This document shows, piece after piece, positions 8,901-18,215 of a stretch of 64,000 nucleotides of DNA. The stretch is from Acidobacteriota bacterium (lineage in GTDB: Bacteria > Acidobacteriota > Blastocatellia > Pyrinomonadales > Pyrinomonadaceae), in NCBI GenBank assembly GCA_019639115.1, contig JAHBSM010000012.1, forward strand, positions 1 through 64,000. The letters run 5' to 3'. The translations under genes were made by a program, and so were the position numbers. Below the pieces are notes generated by a model. It was not told where the DNA came from. It searched no databases and was given only the letters and a program-made list of their open reading frames with translations. Numbering within the stretch: the first letter of the stretch is position 1; every line of letters begins with the position of its first letter.

Positions 8901-11900
8901 TCATCCCAGATGATCTATCAGTTCCTCGATCTCGGAAGCGTCAAGATCTATAGCGGTCCCCTTCGATCGTTTCGCTTCAGAACCTGAACTCCTTGAAGCG
9001 ATGGGCAGGCTCCTGATAGCGTTGAGTTCGAAATCGGTGAACCTACGCTTTTCGCTAGGTTCCTTGATCAATTTTACGAGCTGAGAGACTTCCGCTGCAT
9101 AAGGCTTCCATTCTTCAGTACGCAGGCTTTCTATCAAGCCCGGGGCTTCGCTTAGCCGCTTTCTGAGATCTGATAGGCCGAGATTCAGCTCGTTCCACAG
9201 CATTTTCGGCTGATCGTCGATCTCAGCAGCCTCGGCCAGCGAAAATCCGCAGGCGCATGCAGGGATACGTTTCGTCATCACACGCGGGTCGAGCCCGCAT
9301 TCAAATCCCTTGAGTTTTTCGACCCCGGTTTGGATGCGCTCCGCACGGTCCTCGTCGAACAGCGGATAATCCCGAACATTCAAATACTCCCACCAGACAT
9401 CGGTTTTCATGATCTGTTCGAGCTTTTCGCGTGCTTCTGACACATTTGCACCGAGGTCGTGCGCGTCGGCGAAATGTTCCGTGTAACGCCTGTGGAACCG
9501 GCTCCAAAGATTGGCCAGGTCACGCTTGTCGTCCGATCCGATCAAGCCGCTGCGATCTTCGAGCCGTGAGATCAGCACCGCATGAAGGGCGTCTATCTCA
9601 TCATCGCCGGTCATCTCGCACATCGATAGATAATCGCTGATCTCGGATCGAAGCCCGGCATTCGAGAGAAATTCCTCTACCATCTGCAGGTAACCGCTAT
9701 GGCGAATGAATTCATCCTCGGAATCCGAGAACACATCCGCAATACGTGCCACAACATCGTCCAATCTGGTCTCGTCCGTTTCGACGATCTCGATATTCGA
9801 CGCAACGCTCCCAAACGCCTTGAGAGCAGCCGCCGCTGACCGCCAAACCTGCACGGTTAGGTAGTTGTCATCTATCGACTCGAACCGTTCCGCCAACTTA
9901 CCGCGTTCCCAGGACAAGCGCCAATCAAGAAGCTGTTCACGAACTTCGGAGCGGTCCGTCGAGTCACCCAGCGAGATCCGACGCGATAGGCCGGTGATCG
10001 TTTTAGCCCACGACTCCAGCCGCTGTTGTGTATAAGTATCGCCTTCCGGCAAAGCGATCCCGACAATATCGTCCCAAATGACCTTTAGATCGAGAGAACG
10101 GTGATTGATCCGGTCTCCTTCAGAAGTGATGAATTCGACCATTCGCTCGGCAACCATCGCCGACACGATCAGGTAAACACCCTCGGGCGTCAGTCCGTAC
10201 GGCTGCTCGCTCAGACGAGTCTCGATCTTGTTCATGGCGATCACGCTGTCGCGTTGACCGCCGACTAACTCCAGAACAAGTGCCACCGTCGGCATCGTCG
10301 ATAGGACCGACGCGGGGACGGGAACGCATTTCTCACCTTCTCGGCGGACGAGCCCTAGCGGTTCCGCATATCGTTTTGCCGCAGCCTGCACCTCTTCCTG
10401 CTGTCCCCTGGTCCCGCCGAACAGATCGTTGACCAAGCTCGAGACCTCCTTCATGCTGAGCACGCCGTCAAAGAACGGATGCATCGGGTAACGTGCTTCG
10501 AACAAAGGATCGAGCATCGTGCCGAGCACTTCGCTCAGACTTGTGGCTGAACGAGCGGTCTCGACAAAGTTGTACTCCAACCCGCCGACGATCAGAGTGC
10601 CGTCCTCGAGCAGGACCCGCTGCAGAATGCGGCCGCAAGCCGCCTGGTTCGATTGGAGCGCTGATGCGAGCGACTCAGGAAACTCACCGCGGATCGACGC
10701 GTCGTTATGGAGTAGCCAATTTCGTTTGATCGTTTCGATCTCTTCGGGACGAAATTCGGCCGGACGCCAATGAACGATCGGCTTTCCGGTATCAGTCTCT
10801 AGCGCGTCCATCGGCATCGCGTTTATGACCGTTAGCCAATTGAGCTTCTCTGTAGCGAAAAGTCCGGTAAAATCGCCATTAAATTTGCCGCTCCAGTCCA
10901 ATACAACTCGGCCACGGCGTGCTCCGCCTCGCCAAATGACCCGGCTCTCGACGGAAGGCACATCTGCTGGCTGGCCTTCCTGGCCAAACTTTGCATCCGT
11001 AAAGCGGTCCCCGATCAGACGGGAAAGCTGCAGCTCGACGGTGTCATTCTCCATCGAAGCGGACGCAACCCTGAGTGCTTCGTTCAATCCGTCGTTTGCC
11101 CCGATCCGCAATGCATATCTATTGACGTCCCCCGGATCGCGACGGACGGAAATGGCGTCCGACGAATATGAGGCAAATGCTGCGAGAGTGTCCTCCACGA
11201 AAGACAGCGAACCGGCGGTGTCGGCCGGATCGAATATGAGCATCGACGCCGCGAGTTCGGCAGCCGTCGCTCCTTCGTCATTGAGCGAGAAAAGGAAAAG
11301 GCCTTTCAGTATAAGTTTCGCCTGGAGCCGGCGTATGACCTCTGTCTTTGCCACCACATCACGGTTTAGCCGATCATACGCTTCGAACGCTTCCTTAAGG
11401 CTCTCGATCGCCCTCAATCCGGGCTCTACATTGTCAAAGACCTCATCGGGCCCGATCAATGAATTGGCAGGCCTGCCGAGAATGCGAGCACCTGCTTCGC
11501 TGGCAAATCCGAGGAGTGCGAATTCGTGGAGATACAACCTGACAAACGGCGAGACCTCCATGATCGCGGGATGGAGCGGAAACAAAGATACAAAACGCTG
11601 CTCGCCCCAACGGAATCCCGGAACCAGGTCGCGATAGGTCTCATATATCTCTCGCAATACCGGAAGAGATCGTTCTGTTTTGAGGTAAATATGCTTGTCA
11701 ACGATCTTGTAGAGGTGCTCTTGATCCAAATAATCGATCGTAAAGGTCTTCGCAATAGCAGAATTGGGTCCGTCAGCACCGGAAATATCGTCGTCGAGAG
11801 CGATACCGACAAAGATACCCGACCTCTTGGCGGCCTCCGCCAGTTCACCGAGCATTGGGCCGTCGTCACGTGCCACACGTTCGTCGCGTTCCGCGGCCGT

Positions 11901-12398
11901 ATCCACCAGAACCACCGCGCGCGCATCTTCCGAGAGGCCTGCAAGTCGCGCCACGATAGATTCCACTGAGGTCGGCAGTTCCGACACGTCGCAGCCGATG
12001 GTGTTGGCCGCCCCCGCACGGAATTCATCCAATATCGTCGCCCCTGTACCACGCTTGACCCAAACAACAGGAAAACGTCGCCGCATGAGTGCGTTTGCGG
12101 CGGCTTCTACATAGGCGTCACCGATACGGGCGCGTAGGTCGGGATTTTCAAGCGTAGCCCCAAGTGCAGCAAGGAAGTGGCTCTTGCCTACACCGCGGAA
12201 TCCGGCCAACGCGAACGACGCACCTTGCTCTTCGGTGATGCGCCCGATCTTGTTCAGCCACTTGACCATCAATTCGGCCGTATCGTCCGTAAAGTGGTAT
12301 CCTGAGACCGTCTTAGACGGGTCAGCTACAAAGTCCTTGAGGCTCGAATAGGGCCGAACCTCGACTAGGTCTTTAACCTTTTGTTCAATGCGTTTCAT
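8901..12398 (-). CDS. Large orphan P-loop ATPase, BrxC/PglY/DUF6079-like
   Basis: A 1165-aa protein. Residues 31-60 form a short helical preamble, and Walker A GFRGVGKSH follows at 66-74. A Walker B-like VVLVD is at 162-166, with further AAA-like helical segments to about 420. The long remainder is helical, and a cysteine pair with aromatic (CACGF, near residue 1047) stands close to the C-terminus. Size, early P-loop after a preamble of about 60 residues and the late C-x-C-G-F element resemble the large ATPases of BREX systems (BrxC, PglY) and DUF6079 proteins. This is recognition by architecture, not alignment. No methyltransferase, PglZ phosphatase, BrxA/B or BrxL is nearby. The flanking genes are DUF2520 and an M48 protease. 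Confidence 0.5.
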   Translation of the reverse strand: MKRIEQKVKDLVEVRPYSSLKDFVADPSKTVSGYHFTDDTAELMVKWLNKIGRITEEQGASFALAGFRGVGKSHFLAALGATLENPDLRARIGDAYVEAAANALMRRRFPVVWVKRGTGATILDEFRAGAANTIGCDVSELPTSVESIVARLAGLSEDARAVVLVDTAAERDERVARDDGPMLGELAEAAKRSGIFVGIALDDDISGADGPNSAIAKTFTIDYLDQEHLYKIVDKHIYLKTERSLPVLREIYETYRDLVPGFRWGEQRFVSLFPLHPAIMEVSPFVRLYLHEFALLGFASEAGARILGRPANSLIGPDEVFDNVEPGLRAIESLKEAFEAYDRLNRDVVAKTEVIRRLQAKLILKGLFLFSLNDEGATAAELAASMLIFDPADTAGSLSFVEDTLAAFASYSSDAISVRRDPGDVNRYALRIGANDGLNEALRVASASMENDTVELQLSRLIGDRFTDAKFGQEGQPADVPSVESRVIWRGGARRGRVVLDWSGKFNGDFTGLFATEKLNWLTVINAMPMDALETDTGKPIVHWRPAEFRPEEIETIKRNWLLHNDASIRGEFPESLASALQSNQAACGRILQRVLLEDGTLIVGGLEYNFVETARSATSLSEVLGTMLDPLFEARYPMHPFFDGVLSMKEVSSLVNDLFGGTRGQQEEVQAAAKRYAEPLGLVRREGEKCVPVPASVLSTMPTVALVLELVGGQRDSVIAMNKIETRLSEQPYGLTPEGVYLIVSAMVAERMVEFITSEGDRINHRSLDLKVIWDDIVGIALPEGDTYTQQRLESWAKTITGLSRRISLGDSTDRSEVREQLLDWRLSWERGKLAERFESIDDNYLTVQVWRSAAAALKAFGSVASNIEIVETDETRLDDVVARIADVFSDSEDEFIRHSGYLQMVEEFLSNAGLRSEISDYLSMCEMTGDDEIDALHAVLISRLEDRSGLIGSDDKRDLANLWSRFHRRYTEHFADAHDLGANVSEAREKLEQIMKTDVWWEYLNVRDYPLFDEDRAERIQTGVEKLKGFECGLDPRVMTKRIPACACGFSLAEAAEIDDQPKMLWNELNLGLSDLRKRLSEAPGLIESLRTEEWKPYAAEVSQLVKLIKEPSEKRRFTDFELNAIRSLPIASRSSGSEAKRSKGTAIDLDASEIEELIDHLG

Positions 12399-12419
12399 GG
12401 GTAGCTGGCGGGTCGTTAG

Positions 12420-12449
12420 ATTATAGGAAATGACTCAGCTTCTAGCCAA
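12420..12449 (-). promoter_or_regulatory. Probable promoter of the large ATPase gene
   Basis: On the minus strand TTGGCT (12449-12444) and TATAAT (12425-12420) are separated by 18 bases, and the -10 is 21 bases before the ATG at 12398. Seen in sequence; activity inferred. Confidence 0.5.
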
Positions 12450-12651
12450 GCTAAAAGCCCAATATCATTTTAACAGGGTTTTACATCGTTTGAATAGTCT
12501 TTTTGGCAAAAATATTCATATCAAAGTCATCTGCTTCGGATCAGCTCGCGCAACTTTTTGGACGTTGCCGGCATCTGAAGAACATAGAGAAGTCTGAGTG
12601 TTATTGAACACGATACACCCTTCGCCAAATGGAACCACTTGGGAGGAAATG

Positions 12652-13839
12652 ATGGTCAAAGTTCTACTACGTCAGTTTGGAGCGTTTGCGGCACTCGCCG
12701 GTGTGTGGATGTCTCTTGTCGTGTTTTCGCCGTTAGGTGCGCTTGCACAGGACAACGGCGGCGACAAAAAAGACAAGAGTGCCGCCCGATCGGCAAAGAA
12801 GGCGAACACTCCGTCACCTTCGCCGTCTCCGCAGCCCGCTTCCAATTCACCGCTCGGCGTCAAGGAAGATCCGGCAATGATCGGCAAACGCAACATAAAC
12901 AGCGGCTCAGATAAATTTTTCGGCTGGCTAGGTGGATCGAAAGAAAAAGAAATGCAGATCGGGCGCCAACTGGCACTCGAGGTCGAGCAACAAGCCAAAT
13001 TGGTCGATGACCCGATCATCACCGAATATGTTAATCGGGTGGGGCAAAATATAGTCTTGCACTCCGACGCCAAGGTGCCATTTACGATCAAGGTCATCGA
13101 CAGCGACGAAGTGAATGCATTCGCGTTGCCGGGAGGCTATTTCTTTGTAAACAAGGGACTTATCCTCGCTGCTGACAACGAAGCTGAGCTGGCGGGAGTT
13201 ATGGCTCACGAGATCGCCCACGTAGCCGCTCGGCACGCGATGGAAAACCAAGGCAAAGGTACTCTGATCCAATACGGCATACTTGGCGGTCTCATCCTCA
13301 CCGGAGGGATCGCAGGTACGGTACTTCAAAACACTGCCGGTTTGACCCAGATGCTTGCCTTTTTCAAGTTCAGCCGGAGTGCTGAGATCGAGGCAGACAA
13401 CCTTGGCGTGCAGTACCTCTATGCCGCCGGATACGATCCGACCGCAATGTCCACGATGTTCGAAAAGCTTGCGTCTCAGAACAAGAAGAAACCCGGTTCG
13501 CTCTCGAAGCTCTTTATGACACATCCGCCGTCATTAGAGCGAAGGGATGACAGCCTTCATCTTGTCGCACGATTCCCTGTAAAGGACGAATACGTCATCA
13601 GCTCGTCCGAGTTCCAACGTGTAAAGGCTCACCTCCTAAAGCTGACGAACGCTAAAGCTTCGGTAAAAGCTGATATTGACGACGGAGAACCCGGGCGTCC
13701 GACCCTCAAGAAGCGTCAGGCTGATCCAACAGATGCGGGTGACGATCCGGGATCGAGCAGCTCAGACCCGGGTCCGCCCCGTCTGAAGAAACGCGATGGC
13801 GATCCATCGCCTTCGCCGTCACCGTCGCCACAGGAGTAG
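12652..13839 (+). CDS. M48-family zinc metalloprotease with signal peptide
   Basis: A 395-aa exported protease. An N-terminal signal peptide (residues 1-33, ending LGALAQD) is followed by a low-complexity Lys/Ser/Pro linker and the M48 domain. The zinc motif HEIAHVAARH is visible, with third ligand Glu in SAEIEADNLG. This is the BepA/LoiP-like type of periplasmic protease that acts in outer-membrane protein quality control. The C-terminal 70 residues are disordered and repeat PRLKKR/PTLKKR and PSPSPSP. Start ATG 12652 (or 12649) follows GGGAGG at 12641-12646; the longer frame from GTG 12598 is not preferred. It faces the BamD-like gene, which fits an envelope-assembly neighbourhood. Confidence 0.9.
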   Translation: MVKVLLRQFGAFAALAGVWMSLVVFSPLGALAQDNGGDKKDKSAARSAKKANTPSPSPSPQPASNSPLGVKEDPAMIGKRNINSGSDKFFGWLGGSKEKEMQIGRQLALEVEQQAKLVDDPIITEYVNRVGQNIVLHSDAKVPFTIKVIDSDEVNAFALPGGYFFVNKGLILAADNEAELAGVMAHEIAHVAARHAMENQGKGTLIQYGILGGLILTGGIAGTVLQNTAGLTQMLAFFKFSRSAEIEADNLGVQYLYAAGYDPTAMSTMFEKLASQNKKKPGSLSKLFMTHPPSLERRDDSLHLVARFPVKDEYVISSSEFQRVKAHLLKLTNAKASVKADIDDGEPGRPTLKKRQADPTDAGDDPGSSSSDPGPPRLKKRDGDPSPSPSPSPQE

Positions 13840-13868
13840 CAACTCGACGGCGCAGCAAGTGCGGCAGA

Positions 13869-13905
13869 AAGGGCGTCGCAACCATTGCGACGCCCTTCTT
13901 TTTCT
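13869..13905. terminator. Strong hairpin terminator between convergent genes
   Basis: Perfect 13-pair stem (13869-13881 with 13885-13897) around loop CCA, followed by CTTTTTCTT on the plus strand. It closes the M48 protease gene; the minus side has AGAAA...CTGCCGC, so it is less good as a terminator of the BamD-like gene. Confidence 0.8.
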
Positions 13906-13918
13906 TATCCTGTCTAAA

Positions 13919-15445
13919 TTACGGCTGCTTTGGGGCTTCGGGGTCAGCAGGAACCGGTGGCCCGGAGCTTTTGCGGGAAATGACCGTCGTTAGGGCTTGA
14001 GGTATCTGGTTTGTGGTTATCTCACCCTGATTCTCGATTATCTGATCGATAAGTTCGAACTTGTCGCGGTCAAAGTCTTTCGAGATAAGCACACCATTCT
14101 TATCGATGGTCATCGGATAAATGCCAAAAAACTGATTCTTGAAATTCTGGAAGAACCCCGGCTCCGCGCACGGCTTGACCTGTTGATTGACCTCAGTTGC
14201 CGGCACGGTCGCACCGATCAACTCCAGTTGCTCTTTTGCCTTTTGATAATATTCGCTATCAGGATACTGCTGCACGATCCGTTGAAAATAACGAGCTGCC
14301 TGGTCCGTTTCTTCCTCGAGCTGATACGTCACGGCAAGTTTGAACAATGCCTCGTCCATGAAGCAAAAATCGGGATACTTGTCCAGGATCTCGCGATAAC
14401 GTGATTGCGCACCTTTCAGGCCGCCTTTCTTCTGGTCGACCGAAAGCGTGTAGTAGTAGTTAGCAATATAAAGATTGTGCAATCCCAGATTGTCCTGCAC
14501 TTCTTTCAACCGTTGACGGGCATCAGCGAGCAGAATGGAATTAGGATACTGCTGCATAAGGGCCTTGAGACGAGTTTCGGCACGTTTTGCCCTCGTGGCG
14601 TCGCGATCCGGGAGACCGATCTGTCGCATCTCCGATTCTGCGATCTTTAACACAACGCGATCCGCAAGCGGATGTGTCGGGAAAAAGGTGAGCCAATCCT
14701 GGTAGGCAGCGATCGCTTGGATAAGCGAACTCGCTGACCCTTCCAAAAAGAAGGAATCGGCGATCGCTAGCTTTGACATCGGCAGATAGGGAGAATCCGG
14801 GTATGTAGTGATGATCGTTTGATATAGAAGCCGCCCAACGTCAAATCGCTTTTTTCGGACCTCGCGGGTCGCAAAGACGAATAACTCTTTGTCGCGGCCA
14901 GGGCTTACAGTTCCGAGAAGCTCATCATATTCATCGTTACCGCCTTTTCCGAATATCCCCAGGAATTTACCCTTTTTCTTAACTTCCCGCGGCTTGCCTG
15001 CGGTTGTCTCGGCCACAGAACGAGAGGCGGCGATCTCCGATTGGGCCCGGTCCACTCTCGCCTGCAGTTCGTTGACCGCCTGCTCGTAATTGTCAACGTC
15101 CGATCGCTCGTATTTCTCACTTCGATCGACCTTTCCGCGAAGCGAATTGACGTCGCCGAAAAGCCGGTTGACATCTTTCATAAGGCCCTCAAGCCGGCCA
15201 AGCGGGGTGTCGAGACTCTTCTTATCATCCTTTTTGCCGCCGGAATTGGCGCCCTTGGTATCGGACTTAACAGAGGTGATCATGCCGTCGAGCGAACGTT
15301 TCATTCGCTCAAGCTTGTCTCGCATGACGTCAATTCTCTGCGAATCTGACGCATCGCTAGGGCGATTTTGAGCCACGGACGCGCCTGCGGCCGCCGCAAT
15401 AAGAACTATGGAAAGTATCGATAGAACGAACTTCTTGTTAGGCAT
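13919..15445 (-). CDS. BamD-like outer-membrane assembly TPR protein
   Basis: A 508-aa exported protein. Signal peptide residues 1-25 (GASVAQN) without a lipobox cysteine, unlike classical BamD. Residues 35-150 are a charged, coiled-coil-like segment, and from about 170 there are TPR/Sel1-like repeats with the BamD pattern (LYQTIITTYPDSPYLPMSKLAIADSFF, later YREILDKYPDFCFMDEALFKLAVTYQ). It is about twice the length of E. coli BamD. Function as BAM-complex scaffold is inferred from family. It lies last in the minus-strand run after rpe, with a 30-base gap. Confidence 0.75.
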   Translation of the reverse strand: MPNKKFVLSILSIVLIAAAAGASVAQNRPSDASDSQRIDVMRDKLERMKRSLDGMITSVKSDTKGANSGGKKDDKKSLDTPLGRLEGLMKDVNRLFGDVNSLRGKVDRSEKYERSDVDNYEQAVNELQARVDRAQSEIAASRSVAETTAGKPREVKKKGKFLGIFGKGGNDEYDELLGTVSPGRDKELFVFATREVRKKRFDVGRLLYQTIITTYPDSPYLPMSKLAIADSFFLEGSASSLIQAIAAYQDWLTFFPTHPLADRVVLKIAESEMRQIGLPDRDATRAKRAETRLKALMQQYPNSILLADARQRLKEVQDNLGLHNLYIANYYYTLSVDQKKGGLKGAQSRYREILDKYPDFCFMDEALFKLAVTYQLEEETDQAARYFQRIVQQYPDSEYYQKAKEQLELIGATVPATEVNQQVKPCAEPGFFQNFKNQFFGIYPMTIDKNGVLISKDFDRDKFELIDQIIENQGEITTNQIPQALTTVISRKSSGPPVPADPEAPKQP

Positions 15446-15475
15446 AAATCACAAAAATAGCCAAAGGAAACAAAC

Positions 15476-16174
15476 TTAGACCCACACCGAACCTTTAGCG
15501 ATCAGATCTCTGGCTGCCGCGGTCGGGTCGCCGCCACCGAATACGGCAGAACCGGCAACGATCATCCTTGCGCCGGCGGCAACAACGTCCGAGATGTTGG
15601 ACCCATCGATGCCGCCGTCCACTTCAATACGAACATCCACACCGCGCAGCCTGATCATATCGGCCAATCTTTTTACCTTATTCAGCACAGGGCCAATGAA
15701 TCGCTGGCCGCCGAAGCCCGGATTAACCGACATGATCAGCACAAAATCCGCGTAGTCAAGCGCGTCATCAAGCATCGCCAACGGCGTCGCAGGATTGATA
15801 GCGACGCCGGCCTTGCCGCCTGCGGCACGAATCGCGGTAAGCGTACGATTCAAGTGCGCGTCAGCTTCAACATGCACAGAGACCATATCCGCACCGGCCT
15901 CAACGAACTCGACCGCATACCGCCCAGGCTCTACGATCATCAGGTGACAGTCCAATTCCAATTTGGTCGCCTTACGAAGCGACTTTACAACCGGAAGTCC
16001 GATCGTAATGTTCGGCACGAAACGCCCGTCCATCACGTCCACATGAAGGATCGTCGCTCCGCCGGCCTCAGCCGATGCGATCTCCTCCCCCAGACGGGCA
16101 AAGTCAGCCGACAGTATCGATGGTGCAAGATCGAACTGCCCTGCTGCGGCTTTAGTATTGGTTGCTGAACTCAC
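15476..16174 (-). CDS. rpe: Ribulose-phosphate 3-epimerase
   Basis: A 232-aa TIM barrel that interconverts ribulose 5-phosphate and xylulose 5-phosphate in the pentose phosphate pathway. Family motifs are APSILSADFARLG, HVDVMDGRFVPN (metal-binding His and Asp), MSVNPGFGGQRF and EVDGGI. Length is normal. It lies downstream of rsmB and a PASTA protein, the order seen in Firmicutes as rsmB-stp-prkC-rsgA-rpe. Confidence 0.95.
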   Translation of the reverse strand: MSSATNTKAAAGQFDLAPSILSADFARLGEEIASAEAGGATILHVDVMDGRFVPNITIGLPVVKSLRKATKLELDCHLMIVEPGRYAVEFVEAGADMVSVHVEADAHLNRTLTAIRAAGGKAGVAINPATPLAMLDDALDYADFVLIMSVNPGFGGQRFIGPVLNKVKRLADMIRLRGVDVRIEVDGGIDGSNISDVVAAGARMIVAGSAVFGGGDPTAAARDLIAKGSVWV

Positions 16175-16194
16175 GCAATTAGTTGTTTCCAGCG

Positions 16195-16833
16195 CTAGGG
16201 CCTATTCATCGGTTTGGCCCGGTTCTCGACAGGTTTAGGTACGGTCGGCCTGTTAGACGTCTGCGGCGCGGCCTTGCCGCCCTTGTCGTCGCCTTCACCT
16301 TTCTTGTCCGATTCCTTCTTACCGCTATCGCCACTGTCTGTGCCGGTAGTCGGCGGTGTATCCGTTCCGGTCACGTCTCTGGCGGTGTCCGCCTTCTTTT
16401 TCGCCGTATTGCTATTTGTATTCGCCTTTGGCTTCTTCGGCTTTTCGGTGATCATCTCTTCGATCTTATCCGAATCGTCCTCGTCGACCGGTGGCTTGAT
16501 CTGCTGATTGGCGTCACCGCCTCCTTTGCTGGTCACGACCAAGATCATTTGTCCCGTCTTGACCGTCTCACCCGGCTTCGGGAGTTGCTCAATGATGGTG
16601 TTTGGCGGTTCCGGGCTGACACGGTCGGCCCTACGCTTGATCTTCAACCCCAAAGAGGCCAACTCATCCTCACTTTCGTTGAAACTCTTGCCGGTGACTT
16701 GGGGAACTTTGATCTCGCGTCCCTGAAGCGACATAAAGACCACGCCCACGAGACCAACAAAGAAGGCCACAACGAGAGTTACGATACCAATTAGCCTGCC
16801 GATCGCGGTCCCGCCCGAACTCAAAAGTCCCAT
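16195..16833 (-). CDS. Membrane-anchored single PASTA-domain protein
   Basis: A 212-aa protein with one transmembrane segment (residues 12-34) and one PASTA domain (about 43-105: VPQVTGKSFNESEDELASLG ... EQLPKPGETVKTGQMILVV). A long Lys/Thr/Asp-rich disordered tail follows. PASTA domains bind peptidoglycan stems in PrkC-type kinases and some penicillin-binding proteins, but there is no kinase or transpeptidase here. ATG 16833 is chosen because GGAGG lies eight bases upstream; a GTG at 16842 is an alternative. It occupies the position between rsmB and rpe where Firmicutes encode the PASTA kinase. Confidence 0.85.
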   Translation of the reverse strand: MGLLSSGGTAIGRLIGIVTLVVAFFVGLVGVVFMSLQGREIKVPQVTGKSFNESEDELASLGLKIKRRADRVSPEPPNTIIEQLPKPGETVKTGQMILVVTSKGGGDANQQIKPPVDEDDSDKIEEMITEKPKKPKANTNSNTAKKKADTARDVTGTDTPPTTGTDSGDSGKKESDKKGEGDDKGGKAAPQTSNRPTVPKPVENRAKPMNRP

Positions 16834-16907
16834 CAAGTCCACCTCCCGAGGAGAAAGAGAAATCTTAGCATTTTGTTATCAAGTTGTAACGCTGGCGGCC
16901 GTCCGGT

Positions 16908-18215
16908 TCAGCTAGAAACCCTGACCAATCGGCTCACAAAGTATCCATCCATATCTCCGTCGTCAGGAAATGACCTTGCAAAGCCTTCCGAAGTGATAAA
17001 ACGCTTGGGAAGAACTGGAACTCGCAAACCGAATCCGGCATTCTTCTCCATGAATCGAGCTATCACCTGCTCATTCTCCTCGGGTTCGAGAGAGCAGGTC
17101 GAATAGATCAATTCACCATCTTCAGCCACGCATTTTGATGCTGATTCCAGTATGCGCAGTTGTTTATCCGAATGCAGCCGTATGCTTTCATTTGTGACCC
17201 TATATCGGATCTCAGGATTATGCTTTATCGTTCCCGTTCCCGTACAAGGAGCATCCACAAGCACGCTCGAGAACAAGTGCCCCGCGAACGGCAAGGCTCG
17301 TTCAGCGTTATATCGAACAATGCCGATCCGATCGCTGCCTTGTCTGAGAAGCAGATCCCTTAACGTCTTGATACGATCGGGTGAAACGTCGCCGGTGATA
17401 AGTTGGGCATTCAAGCCTTTTCGTTTCGCGATCGCGGCAATGCGCGAGATCTTGCCGCCGGGCGAGCCGCAAACGTCCAGTACTGAGCTTCCTTCGCCGA
17501 CCGCCAATGAGTCTGCGATCAGGATCGAACCGATATCCTGAACGTAGATCGAACCTCGCTCGGAGAGTTCCTGGATCTTTCGGGTCCAACGCGATGCCTT
17601 ATAGGCGTCCCGGATGCCTGCTACAGCGTCGATCTCTTGATCTTCCAGATCGGCATCCGATCCATGATCAAGGCCGAATTCCGTCAACCTGAACGCGATC
17701 GCCGGCCGTGAATTATTCGCTCGCGCTATTGATGCGGCACGTTCCTCGCCCAGGTCCCGGGCCCATTTATCGATCAGCCAGGCCGGATGCGAGGTCTCCT
17801 CAGGCAGATCCGTCGGGGACAAAAGCTCATCCTTCAGCTCTTCGCGGATCGCACGCCGAAGGACGGCGTTAACAAAGCCGGAGGCCGACGAGAGCCTTGC
17901 ACGACGCGTCAGGTCAACCGCATCACTCACGACAGCGTGATCCGGTATTCGGTCCAGTCGCCACAATTGATAAAGCGACATCCGAAGTATAACGGCGACC
18001 GCTGCATCGAGCTGCCTGCGATCGGTCAAGGCGGCGATCGCTTTGTTGAATAGGAATTGTTCCCTGAGAACTCCAAAAACGATCTCGCGACAAAGTCCGC
18101 GGTCGGCCAGGTTCAATTCTGCATCAGATCGGGATATCGCGGCGGAGGAATCTGTCCCGGCTTCGACCGAGGTAAGAACGGTGAAGGCGGCAACGCGTGC
18201 CGGCGAGGCAGCCAT
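16908..18215 (-). CDS. rsmB: 16S rRNA cytosine-967 C5-methyltransferase
   Basis: A 435-aa SAM-dependent methyltransferase. The N-terminal NusB-like RNA-binding domain spans residues 5-140 and the Rossmann methyltransferase domain follows. The SAM loop is DVCGSPGGKIS where most homologues have DxCAAPGGK. Active-site motifs are DAPCTGTGTIKHNPEIRY and the second catalytic cysteine in STCSLEPEENE. Its ATG shares one base with the trhO stop codon (TGATG at 18213-18217), so translation is probably coupled. Confidence 0.92.
   Translation of the reverse strand: MAASPARVAAFTVLTSVEAGTDSSAAISRSDAELNLADRGLCREIVFGVLREQFLFNKAIAALTDRRQLDAAVAVILRMSLYQLWRLDRIPDHAVVSDAVDLTRRARLSSASGFVNAVLRRAIREELKDELLSPTDLPEETSHPAWLIDKWARDLGEERAASIARANNSRPAIAFRLTEFGLDHGSDADLEDQEIDAVAGIRDAYKASRWTRKIQELSERGSIYVQDIGSILIADSLAVGEGSSVLDVCGSPGGKISRIAAIAKRKGLNAQLITGDVSPDRIKTLRDLLLRQGSDRIGIVRYNAERALPFAGHLFSSVLVDAPCTGTGTIKHNPEIRYRVTNESIRLHSDKQLRILESASKCVAEDGELIYSTCSLEPEENEQVIARFMEKNAGFGLRVPVLPKRFITSEGFARSFPDDGDMDGYFVSRLVRVSS

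Noticed and set aside
10825..11637. A 270-codon plus-strand open frame inside the large ATPase gene
   Set aside because: Antisense to 8901-12398, Ser/Arg-rich composition, no ribosome site.
8901..12398. A complete BREX or DISARM system
   Set aside because: No methyltransferase, PglZ, BrxA/B/L or helicase gene in the window; only the ATPase is present.
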